Assembly (NCBI GenBank): GCA_900316515.1
Contig: ONDE01000006.1
Span: 51,213-115,212 of the forward strand
Direction of reading: 5' to 3'
DNA from: an uncultured Bacteroidales bacterium
Lineage (GTDB): Bacteria; Bacteroidota; Bacteroidia; Bacteroidales; P3
DNA length: 64,000 bases
The notes under the pieces were generated by a model. That model worked only from the letters and a program-made list of their open reading frames with translations. It was not told where the DNA came from and ran no database searches. Of the stretch, positions 16,484 to 24,512 are shown piece after piece (the first letter of the stretch is position 1; the number at the start of each line of letters is the position of its first letter). The translations under genes and the position numbers were made by a program.

Positions 16484-18568
16484 TTAGAACTTCAGCGTGA
16501 GGCTGATGCGGTGGCGACGGAGGTCGACTTCGAGCACCTTGACTTTTAGGTGCTGGTGGAGGTGGACAACCTCGTTGGGGTCGTTGACACGACGATTGGC
16601 CATCTGGCTAACATGCACCAGACCGTCCTGATGCACACCGATGTCGACAAAAGCGCCGAAAGCTGTGATATTGGTGACAATGCCCGGCAGCACCATGCCT
16701 TCCTTGACATCTTCGATGCGTGTGACGTTCTTGTCGAACTCGAACACCTCGAATTTGGCACGTGGGTCGAGACCTGGTTTTTCCAACTCTTTCATTATAT
16801 CCTGCAATGTCGGCATGCCGCAGTCATCGCTGACGAAGTCCTGCAGGCTTATCTTCGAGCGCAGTTCCTTATCCTGCATAAGCGTCTGCACGTCTGAACC
16901 GACACTCTTGGCCATACGTTCAACCAATGCATAACGCTCGGGGTGTACTGCACTGCGGTCTAGCGGATTGTCGCTTTCGCGCACCCGAAGGAATCCTGCA
17001 CACTGTTCGAAAGCCTTGTCGCCAAGCCCCTTCACATCGTGCAACGCCTCGCGCGACGGGAAGGCACCGTTCTTGTTGCGATGACTGACAATCTTGTCGG
17101 CCAAAGCAGGGCCTATGCCGCTGACATAGCTTAGCAGTTCACGGCTTGCGGTGTTGAGTTCAACACCTACGCTATTTACGCAACTGACCACTGTATCGCC
17201 CAAACTCTCGGCCAGCATTTTTTGGTCCACGTCGTGCTGGTACTGTCCAACGCCGATGCTCTTGGGGTCGATCTTAACCAGTTCGCTGAGCGGATCCATA
17301 AGGCGTCGGCCTATGCTCACGGCGCCACGCACGGTGACATCGTAGTCGGGGAACTCGCGGCGTGCCACATCGCTGGCGCTATATACGCTGGCACCGGCTT
17401 CGCTAACGCTGACAGCGACGACCTTACGGTTGAAGTGGCACCGCTGCACCACCTCTTCGGTCTCGCGACCGGCGGTACCGTTGCCTATGGCGATGGCCTC
17501 GATCTGGAACGCCTCGACAAGAGCCTCAAGCTTGGCCACCGCAGCACGTTCCTCACGCACTGAGGTGAATGGATATATCGTTTCGTTATGGAGCAACTGT
17601 CCTTGTGCGTCGAGACACACCACCTTGCAGCCCGTGCGGAAACCCGGGTCTATGGCCAATGTGCGTTTCTGTCCCATAGGAGCGGCCAGCAGCAGCTGAC
17701 GCAGGTTCTCGGCAAAGACTCGTATAGCCTCGCGATCGGCCTTTTCTTTCAAAAGGTTACGGAATTCAGTCTCTATCGACGGTCCGACGAGACGTTTGTA
17801 ACTGTCGGCAACAGCCAGGTCGTACTGTTCGCCGGCTTTCCCCTGCGGACGTTGCCGCGAGGTGAGAGCCTCGATACACTCGTCGTCCTTGTCGGGCCTG
17901 ACATGCACCTTGAGCACTCCTGCTTCCTCGCCACGAAAGAGCGCCAGGATGCGATGCGACGGAGCACGGCCAATAGGTTCCTTCCAGTCGAGCCACGATT
18001 CGAACTTGCCCACACGCTCGTCATTTTCATCCACACCACGGGCAAGAGCCGAAGTGAGCATAGCCCTGCGACGGAACACATTGCGCACACGATTGCGGCT
18101 GGGTGCGTCCTCGCTGATACGCTCGGCGATGATGTCGCGTGCGCCTGCCAGAGCCTCATCGTCCCATTCGTTCCAATGGCCACGCATAATGGCGTCGGCA
18201 ACGGGCTCGTAGCCCTTCTCGATAGCTATGGTAGCACGTGTACGGCGTTTGGGCCGATAAGGCAGATATAAATCCTCGAGGTCGGTGAGACTCTCGGCAG
18301 CCATAAGTTGCCGGCGAAGGTCGTCGGTCATCTTGCCCTGCTCCTCGATGGAGGCAAGCACCGCCTCGCGGCGTTTGTCAAGCTCCTTAAGTTTGATCAG
18401 CAGGTCGCGAATGGCGGCGATCTGCACCTCGTTGAGGCTTCCCGTCACCTCCTTACGATAACGAGCGATAAAAGGCACCGTAGCACCCTGTTCAAGGAGT
18501 TCTATGGTCTTCTCTACCTGTCGCTGGTTGAGTTCCAGTCGATTGGCAATAACGATAGCATAATTCAT
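16484..18568 (-). CDS. tex: Tex-like RNA-binding transcription accessory protein
   Basis: 694 aa. A nucleic-acid-binding cytoplasmic protein related to the Spt6 core, associated with transcription. The N-terminus has Tex helical repeats, the middle a YqgF/RNase H-like fold (TLAIDPGFRTGCKVVCLD), then HhH segments (ELLSYVSGIGPALADKIVSHR) and a C-terminal S1 RNA-binding domain (about 622-694, GIVTNITAFGAFVDIGVHQDGLVHVS). The start is the ATG at 18568. A TATCTTTG -7 box at 18575-18582 lies only 6 nt upstream, which argues against the longer TTG start and implies an almost leaderless transcript. Confidence 0.93.
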   Translation of the reverse strand: MNYAIVIANRLELNQRQVEKTIELLEQGATVPFIARYRKEVTGSLNEVQIAAIRDLLIKLKELDKRREAVLASIEEQGKMTDDLRRQLMAAESLTDLEDLYLPYRPKRRTRATIAIEKGYEPVADAIMRGHWNEWDDEALAGARDIIAERISEDAPSRNRVRNVFRRRAMLTSALARGVDENDERVGKFESWLDWKEPIGRAPSHRILALFRGEEAGVLKVHVRPDKDDECIEALTSRQRPQGKAGEQYDLAVADSYKRLVGPSIETEFRNLLKEKADREAIRVFAENLRQLLLAAPMGQKRTLAIDPGFRTGCKVVCLDAQGQLLHNETIYPFTSVREERAAVAKLEALVEAFQIEAIAIGNGTAGRETEEVVQRCHFNRKVVAVSVSEAGASVYSASDVARREFPDYDVTVRGAVSIGRRLMDPLSELVKIDPKSIGVGQYQHDVDQKMLAESLGDTVVSCVNSVGVELNTASRELLSYVSGIGPALADKIVSHRNKNGAFPSREALHDVKGLGDKAFEQCAGFLRVRESDNPLDRSAVHPERYALVERMAKSVGSDVQTLMQDKELRSKISLQDFVSDDCGMPTLQDIMKELEKPGLDPRAKFEVFEFDKNVTRIEDVKEGMVLPGIVTNITAFGAFVDIGVHQDGLVHVSQMANRRVNDPNEVVHLHQHLKVKVLEVDLRRHRISLTLKF

Positions 18569-18574
18569 ATTCTG

Positions 18575-18603
18575 CAAAGATACATAAAAAAACAGACATA
18601 CAA
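18575..18603 (-). promoter_or_regulatory. Promoter of tex
   Basis: On the minus strand, TTG (18601-18603), 18 nt, then TATCTTTG (18575-18582). The -7 element is exact and the spacing slightly short. Confidence 0.6.
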
Positions 18604-18632
18604 TAATTCCATATACGTCGCGTTTCTTTGAT

Positions 18633-19151
18633 ATGGAAAAAACAATATACCTTGCCGCCGGATGTTTCTGGGGTGCACAGCACTACCTGAAACAGATTAA
18701 CGGCGTTATTGAAACAGAAACCGGTTTTGCCAATGGCGACACCACCATCAAAGATGTAACCTACAAGCAGGTGTACACCGACCAAACCGGATATGCCGAG
18801 GCTGTGCGTGTGGTTTACGACCCAGACGTGTTGCCGCTGCGCACGTTGATAGAACTGTATTTCAAGAGCATCAACCCAGTGAGTGTCAACCAACAAGGCG
18901 AAGACCGCGGCACGCGCTACCGTACAGGCATATACTACACTGCTGACGCCGACCTGACGACAATACGCGAAGTATACAACGAAGTGCAACGTCTCTACCC
19001 CACCCCGTTGGCTGTCGAGGTAGAACCCTTGACGCTTTTCCAACCCGCCGACGAATACCATCAGGACTACCTGGAGAAGCATCCCGACGGCTATTGTCAT
19101 CTTCCTGAGGCTCTGTTCGAAATGGCACGTCAAGCAAATAAAAAATCATAA
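18633..19151 (+). CDS. msrA: Peptide-methionine (S)-S-oxide reductase
   Basis: 172 aa. Reduces methionine-S-sulfoxide in oxidised proteins. The catalytic Cys11 lies in AAGCFWGAQHYLKQINGV. Further family sequence includes QVYTDQTGYAEAVRVVYDP (conserved Glu/Tyr pocket) and RGTRYRTGIYY. The usual GYAGG/GYSGG segment is GFANG here. No MsrB domain is fused. It is divergent from tex. A TTTCTTTG box just before the ATG could be a weak -7 element. Confidence 0.93.
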   Translation: MEKTIYLAAGCFWGAQHYLKQINGVIETETGFANGDTTIKDVTYKQVYTDQTGYAEAVRVVYDPDVLPLRTLIELYFKSINPVSVNQQGEDRGTRYRTGIYYTADADLTTIREVYNEVQRLYPTPLAVEVEPLTLFQPADEYHQDYLEKHPDGYCHLPEALFEMARQANKKS

Positions 19152-19218
19152 AACTGCCGCCAATTGAAATATTATTTGTATTTTTGCCGCTACGTTTAAA
19201 CAACAAATATTTTCCATT

Positions 19219-19548
19219 ATGGAAGAAAATCAGCAATATACACCACAGCCAGGGCCCAAACCAACAGCCCCCTATGCTGTTTCGTCGATGGTTCTTGGCA
19301 TAGCTTCGCTCGTAGTAAGCGGACTGGGCATCACCTTGGTACTGGGCATCATTGGCTTAATATTCAGCAACAAAGGTCTGTCCGAGATGAATGAGCACCC
19401 CGGGATGTATACCGGCGACGGTATGTTGCGTGCTGGCAAGGTGACATCGATCATCGGCATTGTACTGAGCAGTATAGCATTAATTACAATTATCCTGTTG
19501 ATTGTGGGTCTTGTAGCTGTTGCTATTGCCACCGGCGAACTAGATTAA
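19219..19548 (+). CDS. Small membrane protein, DUF4190-like
   Basis: 109 aa. A short hydrophilic, Pro/Gln-rich N-terminus (MEENQQYTPQPGPKPTAP) is followed by two membrane segments (about 24-50 and 73-105) separated by a loop with GLSEMNEHPGMYTGDGMLRAGKV. The layout matches DUF4190 proteins, whose function is not established. A TATTTTTG -7 box (19179-19186) is upstream, but no good -33 element is at the right distance. It is probably a single-gene transcript. Confidence 0.6.
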   Translation: MEENQQYTPQPGPKPTAPYAVSSMVLGIASLVVSGLGITLVLGIIGLIFSNKGLSEMNEHPGMYTGDGMLRAGKVTSIIGIVLSSIALITIILLIVGLVAVAIATGELD

Positions 19549-19568
19549 TGATGTCGCCGATGATAAAT

Positions 19569-19650
19569 GCGGATATGGCGTAATTGGTAGCCGCGCAAGA
19601 CTTAGGATCTTGTTCCGAGAGGAGTGGGGGTTCGAGCCCCCCTATCCGCA
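19569..19650 (+). tRNA. tRNA-Leu (anticodon UAG)
   Basis: An 82-nt cloverleaf. The acceptor GCGGATA pairs with TATCCGC, with discriminator A at 19650. The anticodon stem is CAAGA/TCTTG around CTTAGGA, giving TAG. A long class II variable arm follows, then the T arm GGGGG-TTCGAGC-CCCCC. CCA is not encoded. A seven-T run follows immediately as a terminator. The CTACCCA-family element at 19660-19800 begins 9 nt downstream. Confidence 0.93.
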
Positions 19651-19659
19651 CTTTTTTTG

Positions 19660-19800
19660 AGTGGGTAGTTGTTAGTGGGTAGTGGATAGTATATTGTTGG
19701 AATTATTATGATTGAAAGAAAAAAAGCGAATAAAGGTCAGAGGACTGTTGGTAGCATAAAGCATCGTATGCTACCCACTATCCACTACCCACTATCCACT
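19660..19800. repeat. 141-bp CTACCCA-family inverted element beside tRNA-Leu
   Basis: The left arm (19660-19690) is in the AGTGGGT sense and the right arm (19766-19800) in the CTACCCA sense, separated by 75 bp. The inner edge has a second inverted pair, GGTAGCAT / ATGCTACC, around 19750-19773. The interior encodes the first 20 residues of the next protein. It does not resemble the four-helix-bundle gene. Confidence 0.85.
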
Positions 19801-21048
19801 CTTTTTCTTTTACTTTTTTTTACCGCGCACGCGCACGCGACTTATATTATAATCCCCATGGACGAGGTGCAGAAGAATCACCTTAAAGCCTATGGGGTCG
19901 CCTACTGGACGCTGCAACGCGAAGCAGAGGTAACATGGTTGCTCAACTACCGAGGGGGTTCATTCATGACCAAATACGCCGAAGGCATCGAGCGTGAATG
20001 CCGTCTGCGCGGCGTAACATGCGAAGTCATTGCCGACGGCCAGAGCAGCGCCATACTTAGCCATATTGCCGACCCTGGCGTGAACATGGATGCCGTAAGG
20101 CTGCAGAAAGCCCCTCAGATTGCCGTCTACTCGCCAAAGAACAAGCTGCCATGGGATGATGCCGTGACCCTTGTGCTCACCTACGCAGAGATACCTTACG
20201 ACGTGGTCTACGACGAAGAGGTGATGACAGGCATACTGCCAAAATACGACTGGTTGCATCTGCACCATGAAGACTTCACGGGCCAGTATGGCAAGTTCTG
20301 GGCCAACTACCGCTCCCAACAATGGTATATCGAGGATGTGCGCCAACAGGAAGCCATGGCCGCCAAACTGGGATTCAGCAAGGTGAGCCAGCTGAAGCTT
20401 GCCGTTGTCCACAAGATACGCGAATTCGTCATGGGCGGTGGATTTCTTTTCGCCATGTGTTCGGCGCCAGACAGCTACGATGTAGCCCTCGCCGCCGAAG
20501 GTGTGGACATCTGTGCCGAGATGTTCGACGGCGACCCCATGCAGCCCAACGCGCAACAGTTACTTGACTTCAGCAAATGCTTTGCCTTCAAAGACTTTCG
20601 CATAAGCACCAATCCTTCGGAATACGAGATTTCATCTATCGACATCGATGAACGTGCGCACCAGCGTGCCGTCAACGAGAAGACCGACTTTTTCGTACTC
20701 TTCGACTTCTCGGCCAAATGGGACTGGATTCCCACCATGCTCACACAGAACCATACACGCGTAGTGCACGCCTTCATGGGGCAGACCACCGCATTCCGCC
20801 GCGAGCATGTAAAAAGCAGTTGCGTCATCCTTGCCGAAAACAAAGAGCTCGGCGAGGTGCGCTATCTGCACGGCGAATACGGAAAGGGCACCTGGACCTT
20901 CCTTGGAGGCCATGACCCCGAGGACTACCGCCACTTCGTAGGCGACCCACCCACCGACCTCTCGCTCTATCCGAATTCACCTGGATACAGACTAATCCTT
21001 AACAACATACTATTCCCAGCAGCAAAGAAAGAAAAACACAAAACCTGA
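19708..21048 (+). CDS. Exported protein, family unnamed, with repeat-encoded N-terminus
   Basis: 446 aa from the ATG at 19708. The alternative ATG at 19768 gives MLPTIHYPLSTLFLLLFFTAHAHA. The hydrophobic stretch ending AHAHA is a signal peptide, and the conserved mature part starts YIIIPMDEVQKNHLKAYGVAYW. I recall similar Bacteroidetes proteins carried in databases under the name 'asparagine synthetase B'. I see no glutaminase or synthetase motifs and would not adopt that function. A glutamine-amidotransferase-like fold is possible (GGGFLFAMCSAPDSYDVALAAEG). Both possible starts lie inside the repeat element, so the original start was probably replaced. It heads the row of envelope genes that follows. 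Confidence 0.65.
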   Translation: MIERKKANKGQRTVGSIKHRMLPTIHYPLSTLFLLLFFTAHAHATYIIIPMDEVQKNHLKAYGVAYWTLQREAEVTWLLNYRGGSFMTKYAEGIERECRLRGVTCEVIADGQSSAILSHIADPGVNMDAVRLQKAPQIAVYSPKNKLPWDDAVTLVLTYAEIPYDVVYDEEVMTGILPKYDWLHLHHEDFTGQYGKFWANYRSQQWYIEDVRQQEAMAAKLGFSKVSQLKLAVVHKIREFVMGGGFLFAMCSAPDSYDVALAAEGVDICAEMFDGDPMQPNAQQLLDFSKCFAFKDFRISTNPSEYEISSIDIDERAHQRAVNEKTDFFVLFDFSAKWDWIPTMLTQNHTRVVHAFMGQTTAFRREHVKSSCVILAENKELGEVRYLHGEYGKGTWTFLGGHDPEDYRHFVGDPPTDLSLYPNSPGYRLILNNILFPAAKKEKHKT

Positions 21049-21052
21049 GGAA

Positions 21053-21080
21053 ATTGAAAGTTGAAAATTGATAATTGAAA
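21053..21080. repeat. TTGAAAG heptad array between two genes
   Basis: Tandem 7-mers TTGAAAG, TTGAAAA, TTGATAA, TTGAAA lie in the 41-nt spacer before the propeller-protein gene. The same heptad occurs within the radical SAM gene near 56553. Confidence 0.75.
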
Positions 21081-21089
21081 TATACAGCG

Positions 21090-22388
21090 ATGAATAAACT
21101 GCAACATACTCTAGCCACTATTGTTTTGGCATTCTGCGCACTGACTTCCGCCGCACAGAATGGTGCATGGATAATCTACGACACCCGCACCTCCGACATT
21201 GGAGGCAACAACGTATCGGCCATTGCCGCCGACAACAAAGGTGTATGGGTAGGTACCTACCAAGGTCTCAGCCGCCTCAGCAACGGCCAGTGGCTTGACT
21301 ACTCCATGTTCAACGAGAAGCTCAAGGACCAATCGGTCAACTGTCTCAAAGTTGACGAACGCGGTGTGGTGTGGATCGGCACCGACGATTATGGTGTCAT
21401 TGAATTCGACGGCACCCACTGGACCGAACATGCCGATGAGACACGACGCCTGAAGATGAAATTCATCAAAGAGATTGTACAGGATGTCGACGGTGTCTAC
21501 TGGATAGGTGTCACGCTCGGCGGCATAGTGCGCTATGATGGCTACACCTGGGAGAAGTTCACCCCCGACGACAGCGGCCTGCCCAGCGACTTCATCCTCG
21601 ACCTCGCCGTTGACCGTGCCAACCGCAAATGGATTACCACCAACGAGGGCGTAGGCGTATACAACGACCGCCGTTGGGTCACCTACACTGTACAGAACAG
21701 TGGCCTGCCCGACAATATTGTGCCTGCCATTGCCATCGACAAAGACAATGTCAAGTGGTTCGGCACCCTTAACGGCTTGTGCTCCTTCGACGGTGAAGAA
21801 TGGCGTACTTGGAACACATCCAACTCGCCACTGCCCGCCAACCAAGTCAACGACATAGCCATCGACAACGACGGTCTGATGTGGATAGGCACTAGTGGCG
21901 GTGCAGCTGTATTCGACGGTGTCGACCGCTGGGCTGTCTTTACCTCCAAGAACAGTCCCCTGCCTGCCGGCAACATCTACAAGGTGGCCAACGACAACAA
22001 TGGCAACCATTGGTTCGGCAACGACAACAAGGGTCTTGCAAAGCTTAGCGGATTTACACTGCCAGCAAAAACCACTCCATCACAGAACGTTGCCTCTAGC
22101 GGCAGCAAAACGACCCCGACCGCCACTGACAAAAGCCAAACACCGGCAGGCAACAGCGACGAGAAGGTTCGCATCAACCCGCACCTTGCCGACGGCTATA
22201 TCACCATAAGCATTGAAAGTCCATCCGCTACCGTCACTTTCACCAACTCATCCGACAAGATAGTGAAAACCGTACCCAACTATAAGAGCGGTCAACGCAT
22301 AAACATCGGCCGTATGACCAAGGGTATGTACACTGTCGGCGTTAAGACCATCCGTGGCGAGAAGAAAATCAAATTCAATTTGAAATAA
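21090..22388 (+). CDS. Secreted two-component-regulator-propeller protein with C-terminal sorting-like domain
   Basis: 432 aa from the ATG at 21090. The longer frame would need a TTG inside the heptad array. A signal peptide ends near ALTSAAQ. Residues ~25-325 are about seven WIG/WVGT-type repeats (GVWVGTYQGLSRLSNGQWLDYS, VVWIGTDDYGVIEFDG, LMWIGTSGGAAVFDG), the Reg_prop blades that form beta-propellers. A Ser/Thr/Pro linker follows. The last ~75 residues (VTFTNSSDKIVKTVP... MTKGMYTVGVKTIRGEKKIKFNLK) look like a T9SS type A domain. There is no kinase domain, so this is a stand-alone extracellular propeller. dsbD follows 9 nt later. Confidence 0.8.
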   Translation: MNKLQHTLATIVLAFCALTSAAQNGAWIIYDTRTSDIGGNNVSAIAADNKGVWVGTYQGLSRLSNGQWLDYSMFNEKLKDQSVNCLKVDERGVVWIGTDDYGVIEFDGTHWTEHADETRRLKMKFIKEIVQDVDGVYWIGVTLGGIVRYDGYTWEKFTPDDSGLPSDFILDLAVDRANRKWITTNEGVGVYNDRRWVTYTVQNSGLPDNIVPAIAIDKDNVKWFGTLNGLCSFDGEEWRTWNTSNSPLPANQVNDIAIDNDGLMWIGTSGGAAVFDGVDRWAVFTSKNSPLPAGNIYKVANDNNGNHWFGNDNKGLAKLSGFTLPAKTTPSQNVASSGSKTTPTATDKSQTPAGNSDEKVRINPHLADGYITISIESPSATVTFTNSSDKIVKTVPNYKSGQRINIGRMTKGMYTVGVKTIRGEKKIKFNLK

Positions 22389-22397
22389 CCGTTTCCG

Positions 22398-24497
22398 ATG
22401 AAAAAAAGCATACTCACCCTTCTGGGCATCATCATTGCCTTTGGCCTTTGGGCTCAGCAGCTAGACCCTGTGAAGTGGACCTACAAGGTCAACGAGACCT
22501 CTGCCACCGAAGCCGAACTTGTCTTCACTGCCAAACTCGATGCCGGCTGGCACCTCTACTCGCAGTACACAAGCCCCGATGGTCCTCTGGCCATAAGCTT
22601 CACGTTCAACCCCTCGTCCGACTACCAGCTTGTTGGGAAGGTAAGCGAGCCCAAGCCCCATGAGGAGATGGACGATATTTTCGGCTGCATAGTCAAGTCG
22701 TTCAGCGGCACCGTGGTCTTCCGTCAGAAAGTGAAACGCCTCTCCGACAAAGATTTCACCGTTAGCGGCATCTTCAGCTACCAGCTCTGCAACGACGGTA
22801 GCTGCATAGCACCCGAGGACCGCGACTTCAGCTTCAAGGTGCCAGGTGCAAAAGCCAACAATGTGTCTGAGGCTGTAAAAAATGCAGAAGAACTCGACGA
22901 TTTACCAGAGGGATGGCTGGACGAAATGGATGCCAACACTTCCGAGGCTGACAAAGAGCAGGAAAACGTAGAAACAGTCTATACTGCAGCATTGGCGGCT
23001 GAGGAGGCCGGGAAAGCCCCCGTCGAGAAAGAAGGGCAGTCGCTGATTGTCGTATTCCTCATTGCATTGCTGGGCGGAGTACTGACGATGTTCACCCCCT
23101 GTGTGTTCCCCATGATACCCATGACCGTCAACTTCTTCATGCGCGGCGCCGAAAACAAACGCAAAGGGCGTCGTCAGGCATGGTTCTTCGGGTTCAGCAT
23201 CGTATTCCTCTTTGCCGTGTTGGGTGCCATACTGGCGGCATTCCTCGGACCAGAGGCCCTCTACACCCTCGGCACCCACTGGATACCCAACCTGATATTC
23301 TTCATCATCTTCTTTGTCTTCGCCTTGAGTTTCTTCGGACTCTTCGAAATCAAGATGCCGGAGAAATGGATTAATAGCAGTGACGAACAGGCCGACAAAG
23401 GCGGCCTCTTGGCCCCCTTCTTCATTGCATTGACTACGGTGCTGGTGAGCTTCAGCTGCACAGGTCCCATTCTCGGAGCCGCACTGGTTGGTCTTACCAC
23501 CAGCAGCACCGACCGCTGGGTCTCGCTGGTCACCATGCTGGGCTTCGGCATCGGCTTCGCCGCACCATTCACATTGCTGGCCATGTTCCCCCAGTTCCTC
23601 AAAAACATGAAGAGCGGTTCGTGGCTCAACACCGTCAAAGTAATCTTCGCCTTCCTCGAACTGGCTTTCGGACTCAAGTTCCTCCAGCAGGCCGACCTTT
23701 ACTGCAACTGGGGACTCTTGCCACGCGACACATACCTTGCAATTTGGATTGTCATCTTCGGCATGTTAGGATTCTACCTACTTGGCAAGCTGCGATTCAA
23801 AGGTGACGACGAGGTCAAGGAAATCAGCACACTGCGCTTGTTCTTGGCCATAGCAACACTGTCATTCACCATCTACATGATTCCCGGTCTCTGGGGAGCC
23901 CCGCTCAAAGGCATCAGCGGCTTCCTGCCTCCTATGGAGAGCCAAAGCTTCAACATAGAGAAGATAGTAGCCGAGAACACTCCTGCTGTTGGAGCAGGCA
24001 CTGTGCAGGTGGGCAAACTGCCTGCCGACCGCAAATATGCCTATAAACTGCATGTACCACTAGGATTCGAGGCCTTCTTCGACCTCAACGAAGCCAAAGC
24101 ATACGCCAAAGAGCATGGCAAACCCGTCTTCATCGACTTCACCGGCAAGACCTGCGCCAACTGCCGCGAAATGGAACACTACGTGTGGAGCGACCCCGAG
24201 GTGAAACGTCTCCTTAACGAAGAATTTGTCATGTGCTCGCTTTACGCCGACGAAAACACCATTGAACTCCCCGAAGAGGAATGGGTCACCGACGAGAAAG
24301 GACGCACTTTAAAAACCCTCGGACGCAAGAATTTGAACTTTCAGAAGACTGAATATAATATGAACGCCCAACCCTACTATGTCATTATCGACGCTGACGG
24401 CAAGGTACTGACATCGGAGAACTACAAGTACGACCGTGACGTGCAGAAGTTCGTAGGCTGGCTCAACGAAGGCATCAACAATCACAAAACGAAATAA
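22398..24497 (+). CDS. dsbD: Thiol:disulfide interchange protein DsbD
   Basis: 699 aa. Carries electrons from cytoplasmic thioredoxin across the inner membrane to periplasmic partners. After a signal peptide, the alpha domain (about 20-155) has the Cys pair in YQLCNDGSCIAPEDRDF. The central ~220-500 region has about eight membrane helices with the redox Cys segments FTPCVFPMIPMTVNFF and FSCTGPILGAAL. The C-terminal thioredoxin-like domain has FTGKTCANCREME (CANC near 586-589). All three parts are intact. It probably supports the secreted and T9SS proteins around it. Confidence 0.94.
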   Translation: MKKSILTLLGIIIAFGLWAQQLDPVKWTYKVNETSATEAELVFTAKLDAGWHLYSQYTSPDGPLAISFTFNPSSDYQLVGKVSEPKPHEEMDDIFGCIVKSFSGTVVFRQKVKRLSDKDFTVSGIFSYQLCNDGSCIAPEDRDFSFKVPGAKANNVSEAVKNAEELDDLPEGWLDEMDANTSEADKEQENVETVYTAALAAEEAGKAPVEKEGQSLIVVFLIALLGGVLTMFTPCVFPMIPMTVNFFMRGAENKRKGRRQAWFFGFSIVFLFAVLGAILAAFLGPEALYTLGTHWIPNLIFFIIFFVFALSFFGLFEIKMPEKWINSSDEQADKGGLLAPFFIALTTVLVSFSCTGPILGAALVGLTTSSTDRWVSLVTMLGFGIGFAAPFTLLAMFPQFLKNMKSGSWLNTVKVIFAFLELAFGLKFLQQADLYCNWGLLPRDTYLAIWIVIFGMLGFYLLGKLRFKGDDEVKEISTLRLFLAIATLSFTIYMIPGLWGAPLKGISGFLPPMESQSFNIEKIVAENTPAVGAGTVQVGKLPADRKYAYKLHVPLGFEAFFDLNEAKAYAKEHGKPVFIDFTGKTCANCREMEHYVWSDPEVKRLLNEEFVMCSLYADENTIELPEEEWVTDEKGRTLKTLGRKNLNFQKTEYNMNAQPYYVIIDADGKVLTSENYKYDRDVQKFVGWLNEGINNHKTK

Positions 24498-24512
24498 ACA
24501 ACAAGTCATACA

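Noticed and set aside
19708..21048. Asparagine synthetase function for the 446-aa protein
   Set aside because: It is exported and lacks both the N-terminal Cys glutaminase and the ATP pyrophosphatase motif, so that name looks like a database carry-over.
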